Shown one piece after another: positions 33,527 through 46,924 of a stretch of 64,000 nucleotides of DNA; the first letter of the stretch is position 1, and every line of letters begins with the position of its first letter. The notes beneath the pieces were generated by a model that was not told where the DNA came from, made no database searches, and worked only from the letters and a program-made list of their open reading frames with translations. Source of the stretch: Rhinopomastus cyanomelas (Eukaryota > Chordata > Aves > Bucerotiformes > Rhinopomastidae); the NCBI GenBank assembly GCA_013400115.1, contig VXBP01010397.1, positions 838,620 to 902,619 of the forward strand, given 5' to 3'. The position numbers and the translations under genes were made by a program.

Positions 33527-36500
33527 CTGTGGGAGACAGCAGAGGCACCATCACCTTGACAGGAAATCAACTGTCAGGAGCTGGTTCCTGCCAGGATGCT
33601 CTTAGTGCCAAAGCCAGGCAGAGAAGGGGTGGTGCTTCCCTCTGCCCAGCAGAGCACAGACTGCAGCGTGGCTTGTGGAGCCAGCCAGCTGCGGCACTGA
33701 GCAGGACAGGGCTGCTCCTCAGCCATGCTCACACACACCCAGACACACACACCTGCTCCAGCAGGGCTGCCGTCCCATTCAGAGCCTGACTGCAGAGGCT
33801 TGCAAGTCATTCATGAAACACTGGAGATAAGATCGCACGGGAAGGGCTGCGGCTTCCCTGTTGGAGCAGCTCAGGGGCCACAGCTTGCCGATAAGGAGCT
33901 TTAGGCAAGGGCAGGACCTCGGCATGAGGCGGGAAGGGGAAACCTCTATCCATCCCAACTGCCTCCAGGCAGCTCAAGCCATTCCCGGTGGCCCCGACGC
34001 AAGTGAGGGTGATGCAGAGGCAAGACAGCTGCCAGAATAGCTCCTGCCTCCCTACACACATTTTTTTCTTAATCAAAGCTTGAGCACCCCAAGTCCTCCT
34101 GCCCACAGCCCCTGCCAGGGCTGCGGGATGCCACCCTCACCCTCTGGGCCATGTTAATGTGTGTGGGAGCCCTTGGCTGTCATGAAGGGGAGTTTGGGCA
34201 AGCACCACGCTCCACCGGGAACATATAGCAGCACACGGACAGCAAACAGCCATGTGCAGGGATAGAGAAATACCTGTGCTCTGGGTGGGACAGATGGACA
34301 CGCAGGAGGTCATGATGGGCACAGTGTGGGCACATACATGCATGCAGATGAGTGTGGATATGTATGCATGCAGGGGGGCTGTGTGCCCAGCCAAGTGGAG
34401 AAGGGCATGGCTCTCTGGACTCGCATGGCTGGTTGTGTGGCACTGTCTGCGTGTCAAAGGTCTGGGCACTAATCTCCACACCCAGACAGCAGAACAAAGT
34501 GTAACAGATAAGGCTGGATCTCCTCCAGCCCAGGAGAGAAGGGAGGGGATAGGGTCGCTCAGACCCACTCAAGGCCAGAGTCCAAAGCCTGGCCAGAGCT
34601 TCCCAAGTGGCAGAAAGGGCAGGCTGAGCCTCTCACTGCTCCACATTGGACAAGGAAGGAGAACAGGGCTGATGATGAGATGGAATGGTTCATGCCCAGA
34701 AAGGTATCTTGCCCACAGGGCTCATGTCTCCTGCTGGGGCTACCAGTCTACCAGTGGAAAAGGCCCCTTAGCTCTAGGACATAAATGCCACTGGCATTTG
34801 CTTTATCGTTAGCCTCTCGACAGGACCTCCTGTGTCCCTGACCACTGCCACAGGAGGGAGCGATGCTCTGGTCCCAGCACCCTGCCAGCATCTTTGGGAC
34901 TGCTTGCCACTGGGCAGATACATCTCTCAACGCCTCTTTGCCCAGCCTGGAATTGTGAACACTGCTGGCCCATCACAAGGTCCCAAGGAGAGATACACAG
35001 CACTTTGCTCTTGTGTCTCTGTGTCTCACCCCACAGAGACAAGGTCATACCCAGGTTGCAAAAGCAGCATCCCTGGAAGGCAACTGCTCTTCAAAAGCAG
35101 AAGAGGGGCTGGCAATGGGTGACTGACACAGCGCAGATCAAAGGCACAGGCTGGAGTCATAATTCAGAGAAAAGCAAACAGCAGCTCCCAGGAAAGCCAG
35201 GAACAGTGGTGGAGCTAGCAAAGTGTACCAGATAGCACTGCATGGGTCAATGACCTGGGAGGGCAGGAGAGTCCTCTGCAGAGCCACCCGGCCTTTGGTG
35301 CCACTACCCTGCTGCCCAACCCCTCTCCCTGCCACCAAAAGGTCCCTGGGCAATGCCCAGGGTAATTGGGCAGGTGCTGCAACCAGGCATAAGTTGTTTC
35401 CCACCCTCCCTGGGGCATTCCCCAAGCCTTGGGGCTGCCCAGTCTGCTTCTCCTCCCATCATCCAGGTGATGATCTGGGCAGAGCAGCTGCTCTCTTAGT
35501 GCTCAGCCATGGCTGCCTAGAGCCAGCAATGTCCCCTTAATGTCCCTGGGGATGGGGCAATGCTGTGGAGCGCCCACCATCACTGCAAACTATCCAAGGC
35601 ACACACCTGGCTGGGGTGACAACCCAGGGAAGGGGCTGGAAAAAGAGTGCCCAGTGCCAACAGCACCCCTAGGAGCAATGGGCATCGACGGTGACACAGA
35701 AGTCTGCAGGTGCATTGCACCCGCTGCCTATGCCTGCAGGAAGGGCCCGGGGTGGAGTCTGGAAGTCACTGGCCATCTCCTGCCATGACCCTTCCCGGAG
35801 GCTCAAGCCAGTGGGCTCAGAACCACGGGGCCAGCTCCACTAGCCCAGACCAGGACAGGAGGGCTATGCTTCACATTCCAGGAGGGAAATGGGTTTATAA
35901 CCAGAGCTGGAAGCATTTCCCTGCAGAGACATGACTCAGCCGGGCGCAAAGCGTGCTGTGCCAGCCACTGGCCACCTGATGGCCCCGGAGGCTGAGAGGG
36001 ACAAGGAGGTGCCCCCAGAAGGAGCTGGGTGGGGAACAAGTCCTGGGTACTGGTGACCCATACCTCCTGCCCCCACTGCCCCAGCACATTCCCAGTCTGA
36101 ACTCCGTCGCAGCCAACTTGTCTCCACTGCGACACCAGCTCTGGCCTCCAGTGACTTGTTTTTCTCTGATTACGCACCTCTAGGATAAACATGACTCCTG
36201 AGGTCTGGGGATCAGCACAGGCTGGCACCCGGGGGAGGTACCTTGTGGTTCACAGTGATGCCCAGGCAGATGGCACAGTGTGCTCCATATGTTATGACTA
36301 CCTGGCCACAAGGCCAAACAGGATGCCCCAGTATCAGGAGCTCAAGGCTGCATGGTGGCACGGCAAGCTTTGCAGCACACCCTGAACTGCGATTAGCCCA
36401 GCCAGTGGGGCTGCCAGCAAAAGAGTGCAGATACTTGACCTTGCACCAGGAGCAACCCATGCTCAGCTCTGCAGCCATGGGGGCAGCTCATGAGGCACTA

Positions 36501-37716
36501 GAACCAGCCTTGCTCAGTGCCCCCCATCCTGAGGGCTCTGTTACGGGGAAGCAGCAGGGCTAGTGGTGGGCAGGGTACAGCATCCACTTCCCAGGCATCC
36601 TTCACCCACCTCTGCCCAGACTCCCTTCTCAAGAGGCCACTGCAATTTGGATGACCTTGAGACACAACAGGGGCAGGTCACCCAGCTCAGCACAGTGCCA
36701 CCACTGCAGAAGCAACCCCTTCCCCAGCCCAGGGGGGTGTTTGCAGGCAGGCTGGACCATGCCGGGCTCCCATGTTGATGCCAAGCACCAGAGTCTAAAT
36801 CAGTCTTACTCAAAACTGGGGACTGGCCCATTCATTATCACACCAGACATTCAAAGCGGGTACCAGCATTCTTCACTACAAACCCAAAATTCCTATTTTT
36901 TAATATATTTTTAACTGGAAAACAGAGCAAACAGGGCCTGTTTGGAAATTACAGCCTGGCTGCTGTGGCTTGTATCTCAGATCTGCCCACATTCCCGTGG
37001 CCAGGCTCAGCACATGCTCCACAGTGGCACACTTAATAATTCCTGCTGAAGCCAGGAGCCAAGGGGTGTGGACCAGGGCTGGGGGGGGGCACATGGCTTC
37101 TCTGGGCTCCCACCACCAGCAGGCTCCGCAGAAGCAGCATCGTGGAGCAGCAGCCCAGGAATTTTGCACCAGCTCTCCAGCAACGGGCACAGCATCCATC
37201 ACACTGGCACAGGCCAAGGCTGGCGATGCTGCAGCAGCCCACGGCAGGCGGAGGATGGGTTCCGCAACTGAGGCGTTCCCATGCCTCAGGGCCAGGCTGC
37301 GTTTGGCGCTCTCCCGTCGCAAGCTTTGGGAGCAGGGCTGGAATGGCTCGCTGGATGCAGGCTGCATATCTCTGTTCATGGTCACGCCAGTGCCGTTAGG
37401 CTGCAAAGAAATCTACCCTGACATCCAGTGAGGATGAGCAGTGATCTGTACTAGCTGCTCGTCTAGCCTCTGCCAATAGAGCCAGATCAGGGGATCACCC
37501 CAGGATCTGCCTGCAGGAGGACAGAGACAGCGGATGTTGAACAGCTCCTCTCCAACTGCAAGGAAAGGGGCAGTTCAGCCCCCACGATGGAGCAGCAAAC
37601 ATCAGTTTGGACTCTGGCCTCAGCTCTCTGGTGGGGCAGAGCTGCCCCGAAGCACCCTGAGCTGCCCCCCCCAAGCTGCCCAGGAACACTCTAGCTGCCT
37701 CCAGGCACCTCAAGCT

Positions 37717-37778
37717 GCCCCACACTGAAAGCCAGTGCCCCACACTGAAAGCCAGTGCCCCACACTGAAAGCAAATGC
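37717..37778. repeat. 20-base tandem repeat, about three copies
   Basis: The unit cacactgaaagccagtgccc is repeated at 37721 and 37741 with a diverged third copy at 37761. The first two copies are identical, pointing to a recent expansion. Confidence 0.95.
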
Positions 37779-37825
37779 CTTTTCCCAGCTCCTTCAACCC
37801 TTGAATCTGCTCACACACTGTGAGC

Positions 37826-38420
37826 CAACAGTGTGCCCAGGTGGCCAAGAAGGTCAATGGCATCCTGGCTTGTAATAGAAATAGTGTGGCCGGCAGGAGT
37901 AGGGAGGTTATCATCCCCCTGTATTCGGCACTGGTGAGGCCACATCTTGAGTATTTTGTCCAGTTTTGGGCACCTCAATACAAGAGAGATGTGGAGGTGC
38001 TGGAGCAGGTGCACAGGAGGGCAACTAAGCTGTTGAATCTTATGAGTTTGGGCTCTGTAGTTGGAAAGAAAGGAGGCTAGACCTCATCACTTTCTACAAG
38101 TACCTGAAAGGACATTGTGGAGAGGCTGGTGCTGCTCTCTTCTCACGAGTAATTAGTGACAGAACAAGAGGGGATGGGTTCAAGTTACAACAGGGTAGGT
38201 TTAGACTTGATATTAGGAAAAACATTGTCACAGAAAGGGTGGTCAGGAACTGGAATGGGCTTCCCAGGGAGGTGGTTGGGTCGCCATCCCTGGATACGTT
38301 TAAAGATCATTCGGATGAGGTGTTGAGGGTTATGGTTTAGGGGTGAACTTGGAAGGTAGGGTAGATGGTTGGACTCGATGATCCCAGAGGTCTTTTTCAG
38401 CCAGAGTGATTCTGTGATTC
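37826..38420 (+). mobile_element. CR1 LINE 3' fragment
   Basis: Plus orientation. It contains the reverse-transcriptase 3' remnant (ctggtgaggccacatcttgag, ttttgggcacctcaatac), a partial internal deletion near 38065, then the 3'UTR words (tggtcaggaactgg, ggttggactcgatgatc) and a terminal gattctgtgattc. 5'-truncated, as usual. Confidence 0.95.
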
Positions 38421-39954
38421 CAATCCACAGCAATCCCTGGCACACTGTGTACCCCACTGGCAGACGGCTAAGAGACCTGCCCTGAGCTCACACTGTCCCC
38501 GTCACCCATTACCACCGACGCCCCAAGGATGGGCAGCAGCAGCACTAAGGAGAGCTGTAGGCGCTGCCAGCCTGCCTGTGGAGCAGGCATAGCAGGATGG
38601 CCAGGGCTTCCCCGGCAGGAAGCCAGACTGAGTGCACCTGGCAGGAAGCAGCAGGGGAAGGCAGACGGAGAGCTGCTGAGAGGTGAAGGGGTCACCTCGG
38701 GGAAGAGCCAGCAGTGAGGCTGAGACAGATGAGCATCCCAGCCCAACCCAGCCCCGCACAGCCCGGCACTGCACTCCTCCCAGCGCTGCTCTGGCCCTGC
38801 TGCAGGCAATGTTTTCCTTTCCCTCTGACTTTCGGGGCCTTTCCAGCAAGCAAATGTCAGGCACATAAAGAGCAGCACTGTGAGCGGAAGATGAAGCAAG
38901 AATGCCTGCCTGCGTCCCTCCGTAAGTGCTGTCTCACACTTCATCAAGGCTGCCTTTGCAAGCAAGGTACCCGCTTAACAACCAGCAGTCTATGCAGGCC
39001 GGTGACCACAGTGGCCCCACTGCTCAATACCCTTTTCTTTTCTCCTTGTGCTGAGCTCGTGGCTTGGGTTACTGCTTTACTCACAGACACTGAGTGGAGG
39101 GACAGAGTGGCAGTGGGGGCTCTACGCTGTGCCACTTTTGCACAGGGGTGGATCTGGGTCCCCCCAGACAAGGATGCTGGAGCTGGGGTCCTGACCCTGC
39201 ACTGTTCATTGGCTGCTGCTTCCATCTCCCAGAGATAAATGGAAGGAAAAGGAGGGTCAGTGGCAACACAAGGGTAGGGCAGGAGGCAGGAGGTTGCAGC
39301 ATCTCCTCCCCAGCCATGAGAGGACCAGCCCCCTAGGAGCAGAGGGCTGGGGCTTTTGGTGAGAGGCTCCAGTCCCCACGGGCACAGACTCTACCCCATC
39401 ACACTTGGAGAGAGGCCATCCATCCTGCCACACTGCCCAGCAAACCCACAGCATTTGAGCCCTCCCACTGTCCAAGTGCCAACAAACTCCTTGTAAAAGA
39501 ATGGAGTCTAGCAAAATAGCCCTTGCTACAGGCTCCAGACTTGCCTCCTCACATGGGCAACCCTGCGAGCAGCCGAGCATGCCTACCCAGGGACTGGGGA
39601 CAGCTGCTGGTAGCTTCAGCCTGACCATGGGCTCTTGTCTTCCTATTCAGCAGCCCATGCAGCAACAGCAGTAGATTCTCTAGGGCAAGTGCACTGGGTG
39701 CCAGATGGCGAGGGAATAGAGTAAGGAGGATGTGCTCAAGAGCAGCAGGTCCCAGCATGCCAGCACTTACGAAGACTTGCTACTGGCTTCCAGGAAGGCA
39801 GAGGCACAGGCTGGTGGCACCTACAGGTATCAACTTTGCCAACACTGACAGGGAATGTCTTCTCCAGAGAAGGCAAGGAAGGGAAGACATGGTCAAGGCA
39901 GAAGACATGGAAATGTGGTAGCCTCCATCTCTCCTGTCTTGGGGGACAGTTCAG

Positions 39955-40225
39955 GAACGCCATCCTCTGTGTGGAAGTTGGATGTCTCACACTGCCTTGT
40001 CACTGTAGGATGGCTTGGTGAACATGGACACATCACCCAGACTTTTTACTGTAGGGTCTCTTGGCAAATCATGCCAGCTGATGCAGGTTTATTATTGTGT
40101 GACCAGGAAAGCTGGACACATCATGTTGGTTTGTTATTGTAGGATTGCTCAGGAAGGCCAGACAGCTCACCCTAGCTTGTTGTTATTGTGCAGGATTTGT
40201 GGGGAGGCTGGCCAGGAAACTTCCT
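39955..40225. repeat. Minisatellite, about 45-base unit, five to six diverged copies
   Basis: Units begin with attgt/actgt followed by (g)tagga or gtgacc. They restart near 40001, 40047, 40094, 40136 and 40185, with shared words such as ggacacatca and ttattgt. Copies vary between about 42 and 49 bases. Confidence 0.8.
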
Positions 40226-40942
40226 GCAAAGTGGGGTGACAGAAAGGCAGCCACACCTGGTGAATCACAAGGATGCTGTGTGGTGATAAGGAACAGCACC
40301 CTGGCTCCACCCGGCAAGGACAGGTCACTCATTCATGGGCACAAACATTCACTGCTACCCCGGGACCCATGGGCCAGTGGAGCTGGTGGAGTCAGCAGGA
40401 GCATGGGCCAGGGCCAGAAACTGGCAGAGCAACCCACAGACCCCTTGAGAAGCAAAATCTGGGGGTAATGGGGGGAGACCCATGGGGATGCTGCACTCAA
40501 CATGTTCCTAAACCCGACACACAAGGGATTAGCTGAGCTAACAGGGCCTGGAGCGGAAGCTGGGGCTGAGCCAGGTGGGATTAGGGGCTTTGGGGGGAAT
40601 CTGGGTGTGTTCAGGACCCGGCTGAGTGGGAAGCAGTGGCCACTCCACCCCAGCGGCTTTGCAGTTCCTCCCAAGCATGGGTGCAGCCAGAGAGGCAGCC
40701 TCTGGGGACACTGGCCCATCGTCACCTGAAACTGCACCAGGAAGCTGCTGTGTGGGGCAGGGGTCAGCAGGGCTCATCATCTACTGTCCTAGGTGGCTCC
40801 CCAGGCACGTGGCTCCATCAGGGCTGTGTGTGACATACCCTAGCAGCCCTGGCACTGCCACTGGCACGGCCACTGAGTCACCATCTCATCCCCTTGCTCT
40901 ACAACAGCCCACGTTTTCCAGTCCTGGTAGCTCTCTGATATC

Positions 40943-41050
40943 CCTGCAGGCAGTGCCCAGCTGTGCAAGTGCCCAGGTGTCCTGCAGGCAATGCTCATCT
41001 TTGTGAGGTGACCAGGTGTCCCTCAGGCAGTGCCCAGCTGCTCAGTGCAG
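40943..41050. repeat. 38-39-base tandem repeat, about 2.7 copies
   Basis: Units start cctgcaggca at 40943 and 40981, and ccctcaggca at 41020. Units 1 and 2 end ccaggtgt; units 1 and 3 share gcagtgcccagctg. Confidence 0.8.
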
Positions 41051-42884
41051 ATGTTGGTCCCTGGCCAGATAACACAATTGAGTGTTAGCGAACTCTCCAT
41101 GCACAGCAGCAGGAGGCTAGGCTGCCCTGTGAGAACACAGCCCCTTCATTCATGGCAAAAAATAGACCCCTGGGGTGTGGTCCAGCCTGGAAAAGCCCCC
41201 TCCAGCCCCGGCAGCCCATGTTTATTCAGTATGGAAGGGATGCACTGCCCTCCCCCACCATCTCCCTGCCAGAGTGGCTGTTCTTGGATGCGGTTCCCTG
41301 GGTCCCCCCCCAGCCAAAACACACAGGCTGGGAGGGGGGCGTGTGGGGTGGCAAATCCATAAAAAGCACTGGGTTTGTCTCCAGGAGGAGCAACCCCTGG
41401 TGATGTCATGAGAGTTTGCAAGCGGCCACATGAAAGAGACTTGCTGCCCAGGAAATCCACAGGTCCATGATCCACCAGACAAGTCAGCGATTATTCAGGG
41501 GACTGGGAAGGAAATCTTGGGGAGCCTGAGCCAAGCCTGCTCCAGCCTCATGGCCCTTGAGGGTCCACAATCCTGCTCCCCAGTCTCCCCATATAGCCTT
41601 CTCAGCATCTGCAGTTCACAGCAGCACAATCCCTGCCCCCAAAGTGGTACTGTTGGGTACCAATCACTGCCCTGGGGTTCCCAGGCAACTTCACCCCGTG
41701 GACTCCCAGCATCCCAGACACGTTAATCTGCGACCTGCAGAGTGTGGACCCCTGGCCCACAGACCCCACTGGTCTAGGAGGCAGCACTCCTATTTCGTTG
41801 GCAATCCTTCAGGCTGGAAGAGGCAGGTGATTTAGAGCCACGAAGGAAACAGCAGGGCAAGAGATTCTCTTTCATGGGACATCTGGGAACACACAGACAC
41901 AGTTGCCCTCACCCCACCCTTTCTTCAAGAGCCGGCCAGGATCTTGTCCTGCTCCGGCAGGCACTGCACACATGGGCTCTGAAATCAAATCCACTGCCTA
42001 GGGATTCCCTTCACTATTTCCCAGAGGCACAGGATGGAGTGGCTGGAGGAAAGGGAAGTCTCTACCTTTCTCCTTCTCCTCATGCAGGAGAAAACCTTGG
42101 ACTCTCATTCAAGGCTAGAGCCCTAGCTCTGTACCCCACTCTGCTCTGCGCATCCCAGCAGCGCTATGGATCCTTCATTGCATGAGAACTGGTGACAGAG
42201 CTGCCTCCTCTGTCCCACCACTGGCTGCAGGCCAGAAGGAGCCAAGTGGCAAACAAAGACCAGAATGGATTTGATATCATTCTCCCAGTGTCTCCCATTT
42301 GAGAAGGCTGCAAGCATCTAGCCCATCCACCTACAACTTGCCCACAGAGACACTCTCCTGCTCCAATCACTCCATCTCCTCCCACACAGGCCAAGAAGAC
42401 AAGTCCCCATAGTGCTGAAGGTGCAGGAGGCCAGAGCATACTCCAGACCAGTGCTGCAACCCAAGGGGAGATACTGGCTGGGAAATCCTCTGTGGAGTGA
42501 CTGGTATGGTGCTGAGCTGTGGGCTCTTTGGAACCAGCCAAGCAGTGACAAAGGACCTTGTGACTGAGCCCCCGCTAGCCTCAGCAGACAGATGCTCTTT
42601 GCAGAAGGTCTGGCTCCAGGCAGACCACAGCCTGGGACATCCAGGACACCCTCCTAGTGCCCAAATCCATCAGGCACCTCTGGGCTCATGCTAGGGACAG
42701 GACCAGGAGGGAGGAGACAGGAGGCCCCAGGGTCATTGCAAGATTTGCAGGGCCATTCCCTCTCCCCGCTGGTATCGGGGTGAATGTTTGCTCCTGCTGT
42801 TCCTGTCCAGGTGAAGAGCGGGGACTCAGTCTCTGTGACTGTCAATCAGGCACCTTTCGTCAAGGCTCAAATTGCACTCTCAGG

Positions 42885-43110
42885 AGAAGGAAAACAAAAT
42901 AAAAACACAAAGCTAAACAGAGAGGTGAAAAATTCCTTGACATTTCTCTCCTGTGAGTCCCCAGGGCCGGCAAAGAGGCGAGAGCCCCCGGAGTTTGTCA
43001 AGCAAACACTTTCACACCCTTGGCCACGCTCGGCACGCTGCCGCTGGAATGCCAAATATATATTTAAGCCATGCTCATCAAAGGAGTCTGTTCGGAGTCA
43101 GTCTTGGGCA
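42885..43110. promoter_or_regulatory. Candidate IHH enhancer in the NHEJ1 intron, with TCF/LEF, TEAD and FOX motifs
   Basis: A compact block with a perfect ATCAAAGG TCF/LEF site at 43077-43084, GGAATG (TEAD) at 43046-43051, GTCAAGCAAACA (FOX type) near 43000 and an AT core atatatattta next to the TEAD site. Its composition is sharply distinct from its flanks. Confidence 0.45.
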
Positions 43111-43180
43111 ACGTGCATGTGGGTTTGGCCCGGAGAGAAAACCAGAGATGCTGAGAACATTTCTTGGGGATGAGAGACAG

Positions 43181-43236
43181 CTCACACGCATGCACGCACA
43201 CACATGCACGCACACACAGGCACGCACACACACATG
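43181..43236. repeat. (CACG/CACA)n microsatellite
   Basis: Interrupted CA repeat with periodic gcacg and gcatg units immediately downstream of the 42.9-43.1 kb block. Confidence 0.9.
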
Positions 43237-44984
43237 ACATAAATGACAGCTTTCAAGGTCATGTGACTGTGAGGTCGTGGCCTGGGCACGAGTTACCTGC
43301 CTGCTGCGTGCACCACTCACCCTTATCAGCTCCTGTCGCACCATAGGGTGGGGATATTTAGGCTGGAGGGAGGCCAGCAACCATTCTGCATTCCAACCCA
43401 TTATAAACTTTGTCAGAGCTAAGAGAGTTCTGCCAACAAAGCCAGGGTCCAGAGAGACGAGCAGAAAGTGACCCTATGGGGGAGGATGGGTTTGCAGGGA
43501 CATGGAGGTCTTGCCAGGGCTGTGCAGCCTGAAAGGAGGTGATGAATGTTCTCTGCCCAGACACAACACTGTACAGTAAGTGCAGATACCATGCTCCTGA
43601 AGGCCCACGGCTGATGCTTGTTGGCGTGTTGTAGCATCTCTGGGCACTGCTTGGGTCCTGCTTTGCCTTGCCTGGCACTGGCTGCACCAGGCAGCCAACC
43701 CTAGCCATTCCTCAGGGCATCACTGCTCATCTGCTGCAAAACAACCCCCAACACCTTGCTTGGAGGAACTGAGCCATACCACGGATTCACTGACATGAGT
43801 TGACTGGACACAGCACGGAACACTTCATGAGCAGAGTTGCAGGTAGCACAGGAGAAAGTCTTTCTGCATGGATCTTTCCTGTTCCTCAGCTCCCTCCCTT
43901 AAGAGCATCCCCTTGGTTTGCTACAGACAGACCGGGGACCTAACCCAATCTCATGAAGCAGCTCAGAGTCAAGAGATATGAGAGTCTCTACCTTCTTCTT
44001 CTGCATAGGACCTGCTCCCAGGCATGGCAGTGCCATGACACTTGCAAAACCTACAGTGCTGGCTGTAGGGCAGGAGCTGAGTTGCTCCTGCCCCATCTCT
44101 GAAGGCAGGTCAGGGATGTGCCACAGAGGGGCTGCAAGGCAGGGCAGAAGCTCTGTCTTCAGAGATGTTAGGCTGGGCTTTTCCCTCTCTGTCATTGCTC
44201 CAGCCCGGAGCAAAGTGGTTTTGGCTTACATCTTGTACCTAATCCCAGCTGACTGAGCTGTAGGTCGAGGTCTGGCCAGGGGCTGGTGCTGGCTGGGACA
44301 GGAAGAGCACTGCAAAGAGTGCAAGCAAACAGCACACGCAAACAGCACACCAGCACTGTGAAATTGGGCATTACGTGCCTGTTGCCCATGGGAGGACCCA
44401 CCTGTCAGGCCACCAGGAAACTGCTTTGGTTACAGTAGGGATAATCCTGGTACCAGTGAGGTTTGACCCCACAGAGCTATGCTCCCCAAGCCAGGTTCAT
44501 CTCCACTGCTGGGACATGGGTTGGATTTCAGGCACCTGCTGCAAATAAAACACTCTGTCAAGGCACCTTCGCCCTCTCTGCCCTTGGAGAGAGGGACAGG
44601 GTTCCTTCGGTGCTACCTGCAGGAGCACAGAGGGCTGGGCTCATTTTCAAGGGCAAGGATCCCCAGCCTGTGTCAATGCTTCAAGCCCCACAGCTCCCCA
44701 GCGGGCAATGGTTCCAGTGACTGCTACTTTTTCCAGCCCCCTGCCCACTCATCATGCCGCTTTCTCCATTTGAGCTTGCATTGCTCCAAAGGGTTCACCC
44801 ACCCATTGCCATCTTCAGACAGCAAAACCATGCCCTTTAGCTAAATACAGGGTGTTTTAAAAGCCTCACCATTTTCATCCTTATTTTTCCAGGTGTCTGC
44901 TTCCGTGCAACAGCGTCAGTCAGCAGCTCCACTGGAAAACAAAGTACCACGGGCACATGTGCTCATGTCAAATCTCACCTGTCT

Positions 44985-45110
44985 GCAGACGGATGGCCAT
45001 GACCTTCCAGTCCAAAAACTGGTTTATCTTTAACCTTATCTGTAATAACACGCTGCAATATACTGTCTCCTATATGGTGTCAGGCTAGAAAATCCACCTC
45101 CATAACTTAA
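44985..45110. promoter_or_regulatory. Candidate regulatory block with paired GATA sites
   Basis: TTATCT words (AGATAA on the minus strand) occur twice about 14 bases apart near 45026 and 45040, followed by gtaataacacgc and caatatactgtc. The AT-rich block is embedded in GC-rich DNA. Confidence 0.35.
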
Positions 45111-45429
45111 ACCCTTGCTATCCCCATGGCCCTGCTCTCTGACAGCCTTTAAGACATCAGAGGGCTTGGCAAGCTGGCCCATGCTGGCTCCTGCCTCGGC
45201 TACCCCTTGTCAGATCCCAGTCTTTGGTTGAGATGCTGGTTGTCTGGGGGACCAATTTCCAAAGCTCCAGGGGCACTGTGCAGGAGGACCTTCCCAGCCA
45301 GGTCTGTCCACAGCCTCAGGGGAATGGGAAATTCTACAGCCCCCCTGCACTGCTACCAGCTGCCATTGTCTCAAAACATGAACCTGTCACTGACCCACAG
45401 TGATACCTGGGAAGATGTTTCTTTCGTCG

Positions 45430-45552
45430 AATCACAGAATCATTCAGGTTGGAAAAAACCCTTAGGATCATCAAGTCCAACCATCAACCCTACTCTTCGA
45501 GTTCACCCCTGAACCAGATCCCTCAACACTACATCTAAGCATCTTTTAAACT
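45430..45552 (-). mobile_element. CR1 3' end, minus orientation
   Basis: Starts with the reverse complement of the CR1 terminus (aatcacagaatcattcaggt) followed by ttggaaaaaacccttaggatc and atcaagtccaaccatcaac. About 120 bases of CR1 3'UTR. Confidence 0.95.
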
Positions 45553-46924
45553 CTGCTCTTGGAGCTGGTACCCACAGCCCAGGCTGCACGTCTGCACTCT
45601 CCACCCGTGCAGGAGAGCAGGAATCAATTACAGGGCTGGCATAGGCAGAGCTGCGCCAGGGCTGGCAAGCAGCACCGGCTCCAGAGGCCACAGAGCACAT
45701 GGCACGGCACCGGAGACAGCCTGCCCGCCAACCCCAAGCCTGGGCTGGGTACACATGGGCCACTGTCTCATGGGGATGAGGCAGGGGAACCACTTGAAAG
45801 CCATGACTGGTAAACCAGTGCCACTCCTCTGCTCCTCTGGCTCTATTTATAGAGCTCTGGGTGCCCACCCTAGGGGAGTTCAACCCATTGAGTGCACCCT
45901 TTTGGCAAGCCAGTTCTCTTCTGTCCTTGTACCCCCAGCAAGGTCTGTGAAAGGTCCCGGATGGGTTTAGGCTCAACTACTGGCTCATTTCCTTGTTGCA
46001 AGGGAGGGTGTCAGGCCTCAGCCTCACGTCTCAGCACCCAGAATGTCCTCCACTCAAGGAGCTCTCGAGTCACCACAGACAGAGGAGAGCTATCTTGTAC
46101 TGGTGAAGTGTGATTCTGCCAACCCACAGCTCGTGGGGGCTGCCAGGGGGATTCAGGTAAAGGTGGGCAGTGAATAAGAGCATAGGTGCCATGCCCTCCC
46201 CTTCTACCAAGCAGCACACATGGGCATAGCTCTACACACAGCTCCTGGTTGTAGCAGCAACCTGCTGGCTGCTGCTGCAGCAAGGCAAGAGCGAGCCATG
46301 GGGAGGGATGTCAGGACCCCCTGTGAAGTGCCTGGGGGATCACAGCCACGAGTGACTGCAGAGCAGCAGACAAGGCAGACTCCCCCAGTGGTGTCTGCAG
46401 CAGACATCCAGCGCTTGCAGCCTCGTGGGCAGGACAACCACTGCAGTGGTGGTGATGGCTGGGGAGAGAGCCAAGCAAACACCAGAGCAACAGGTGACAC
46501 CGTGACAACCAGGACAAGGATCCAGACACTCGGGGGAGCAAATGTGGTCGTAGCTCCATGACTGCTCATCCCTCTGAGTAGAGGTGCTCACCAGCATCTT
46601 CTGAAGGCTGTGGGATGATGATGCTGCCTGCACAGTCCAAAGCTGTGGTGACCCTTGGGAGCAGGTGGCAGCCACTGATGTTCCCTCAGCCAGTGGCCAA
46701 AGAGCTAAATTTATTCCACCAATTTGTGGGCAGCAGAAGGGGAGCGGGGATCTCCCCTAGCTCATCTGCCCCATGCATGGTGTGCATCCCACCACCCTCC
46801 TGAGTGCTGGCATGGCCAACCCTGCCCCAACACCAGTGACGGAAACAGAGTTCTTCTGGACCATCTTTTTGGCACCCACGTGTACCTATGACTGGCCCTG
46901 AGCAGACCCAAGTCCTTCCTCCCC

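Noticed and set aside
35045..35115. Possible NHEJ1 exon 5 (FEEQ-like translation on the minus strand)
   Set aside because: The flanking AG and GT would give 58 bases, but the RLKTE block is missing, the phase is wrong for exon 5, and the remaining residues do not match XLF.
44101..44213. SLKTELL-containing minus-strand frame as NHEJ1 exon 5
   Set aside because: Only a five-residue resemblance to RLKTE. No FEE or FM motif follows and no suitable splice pair was found.
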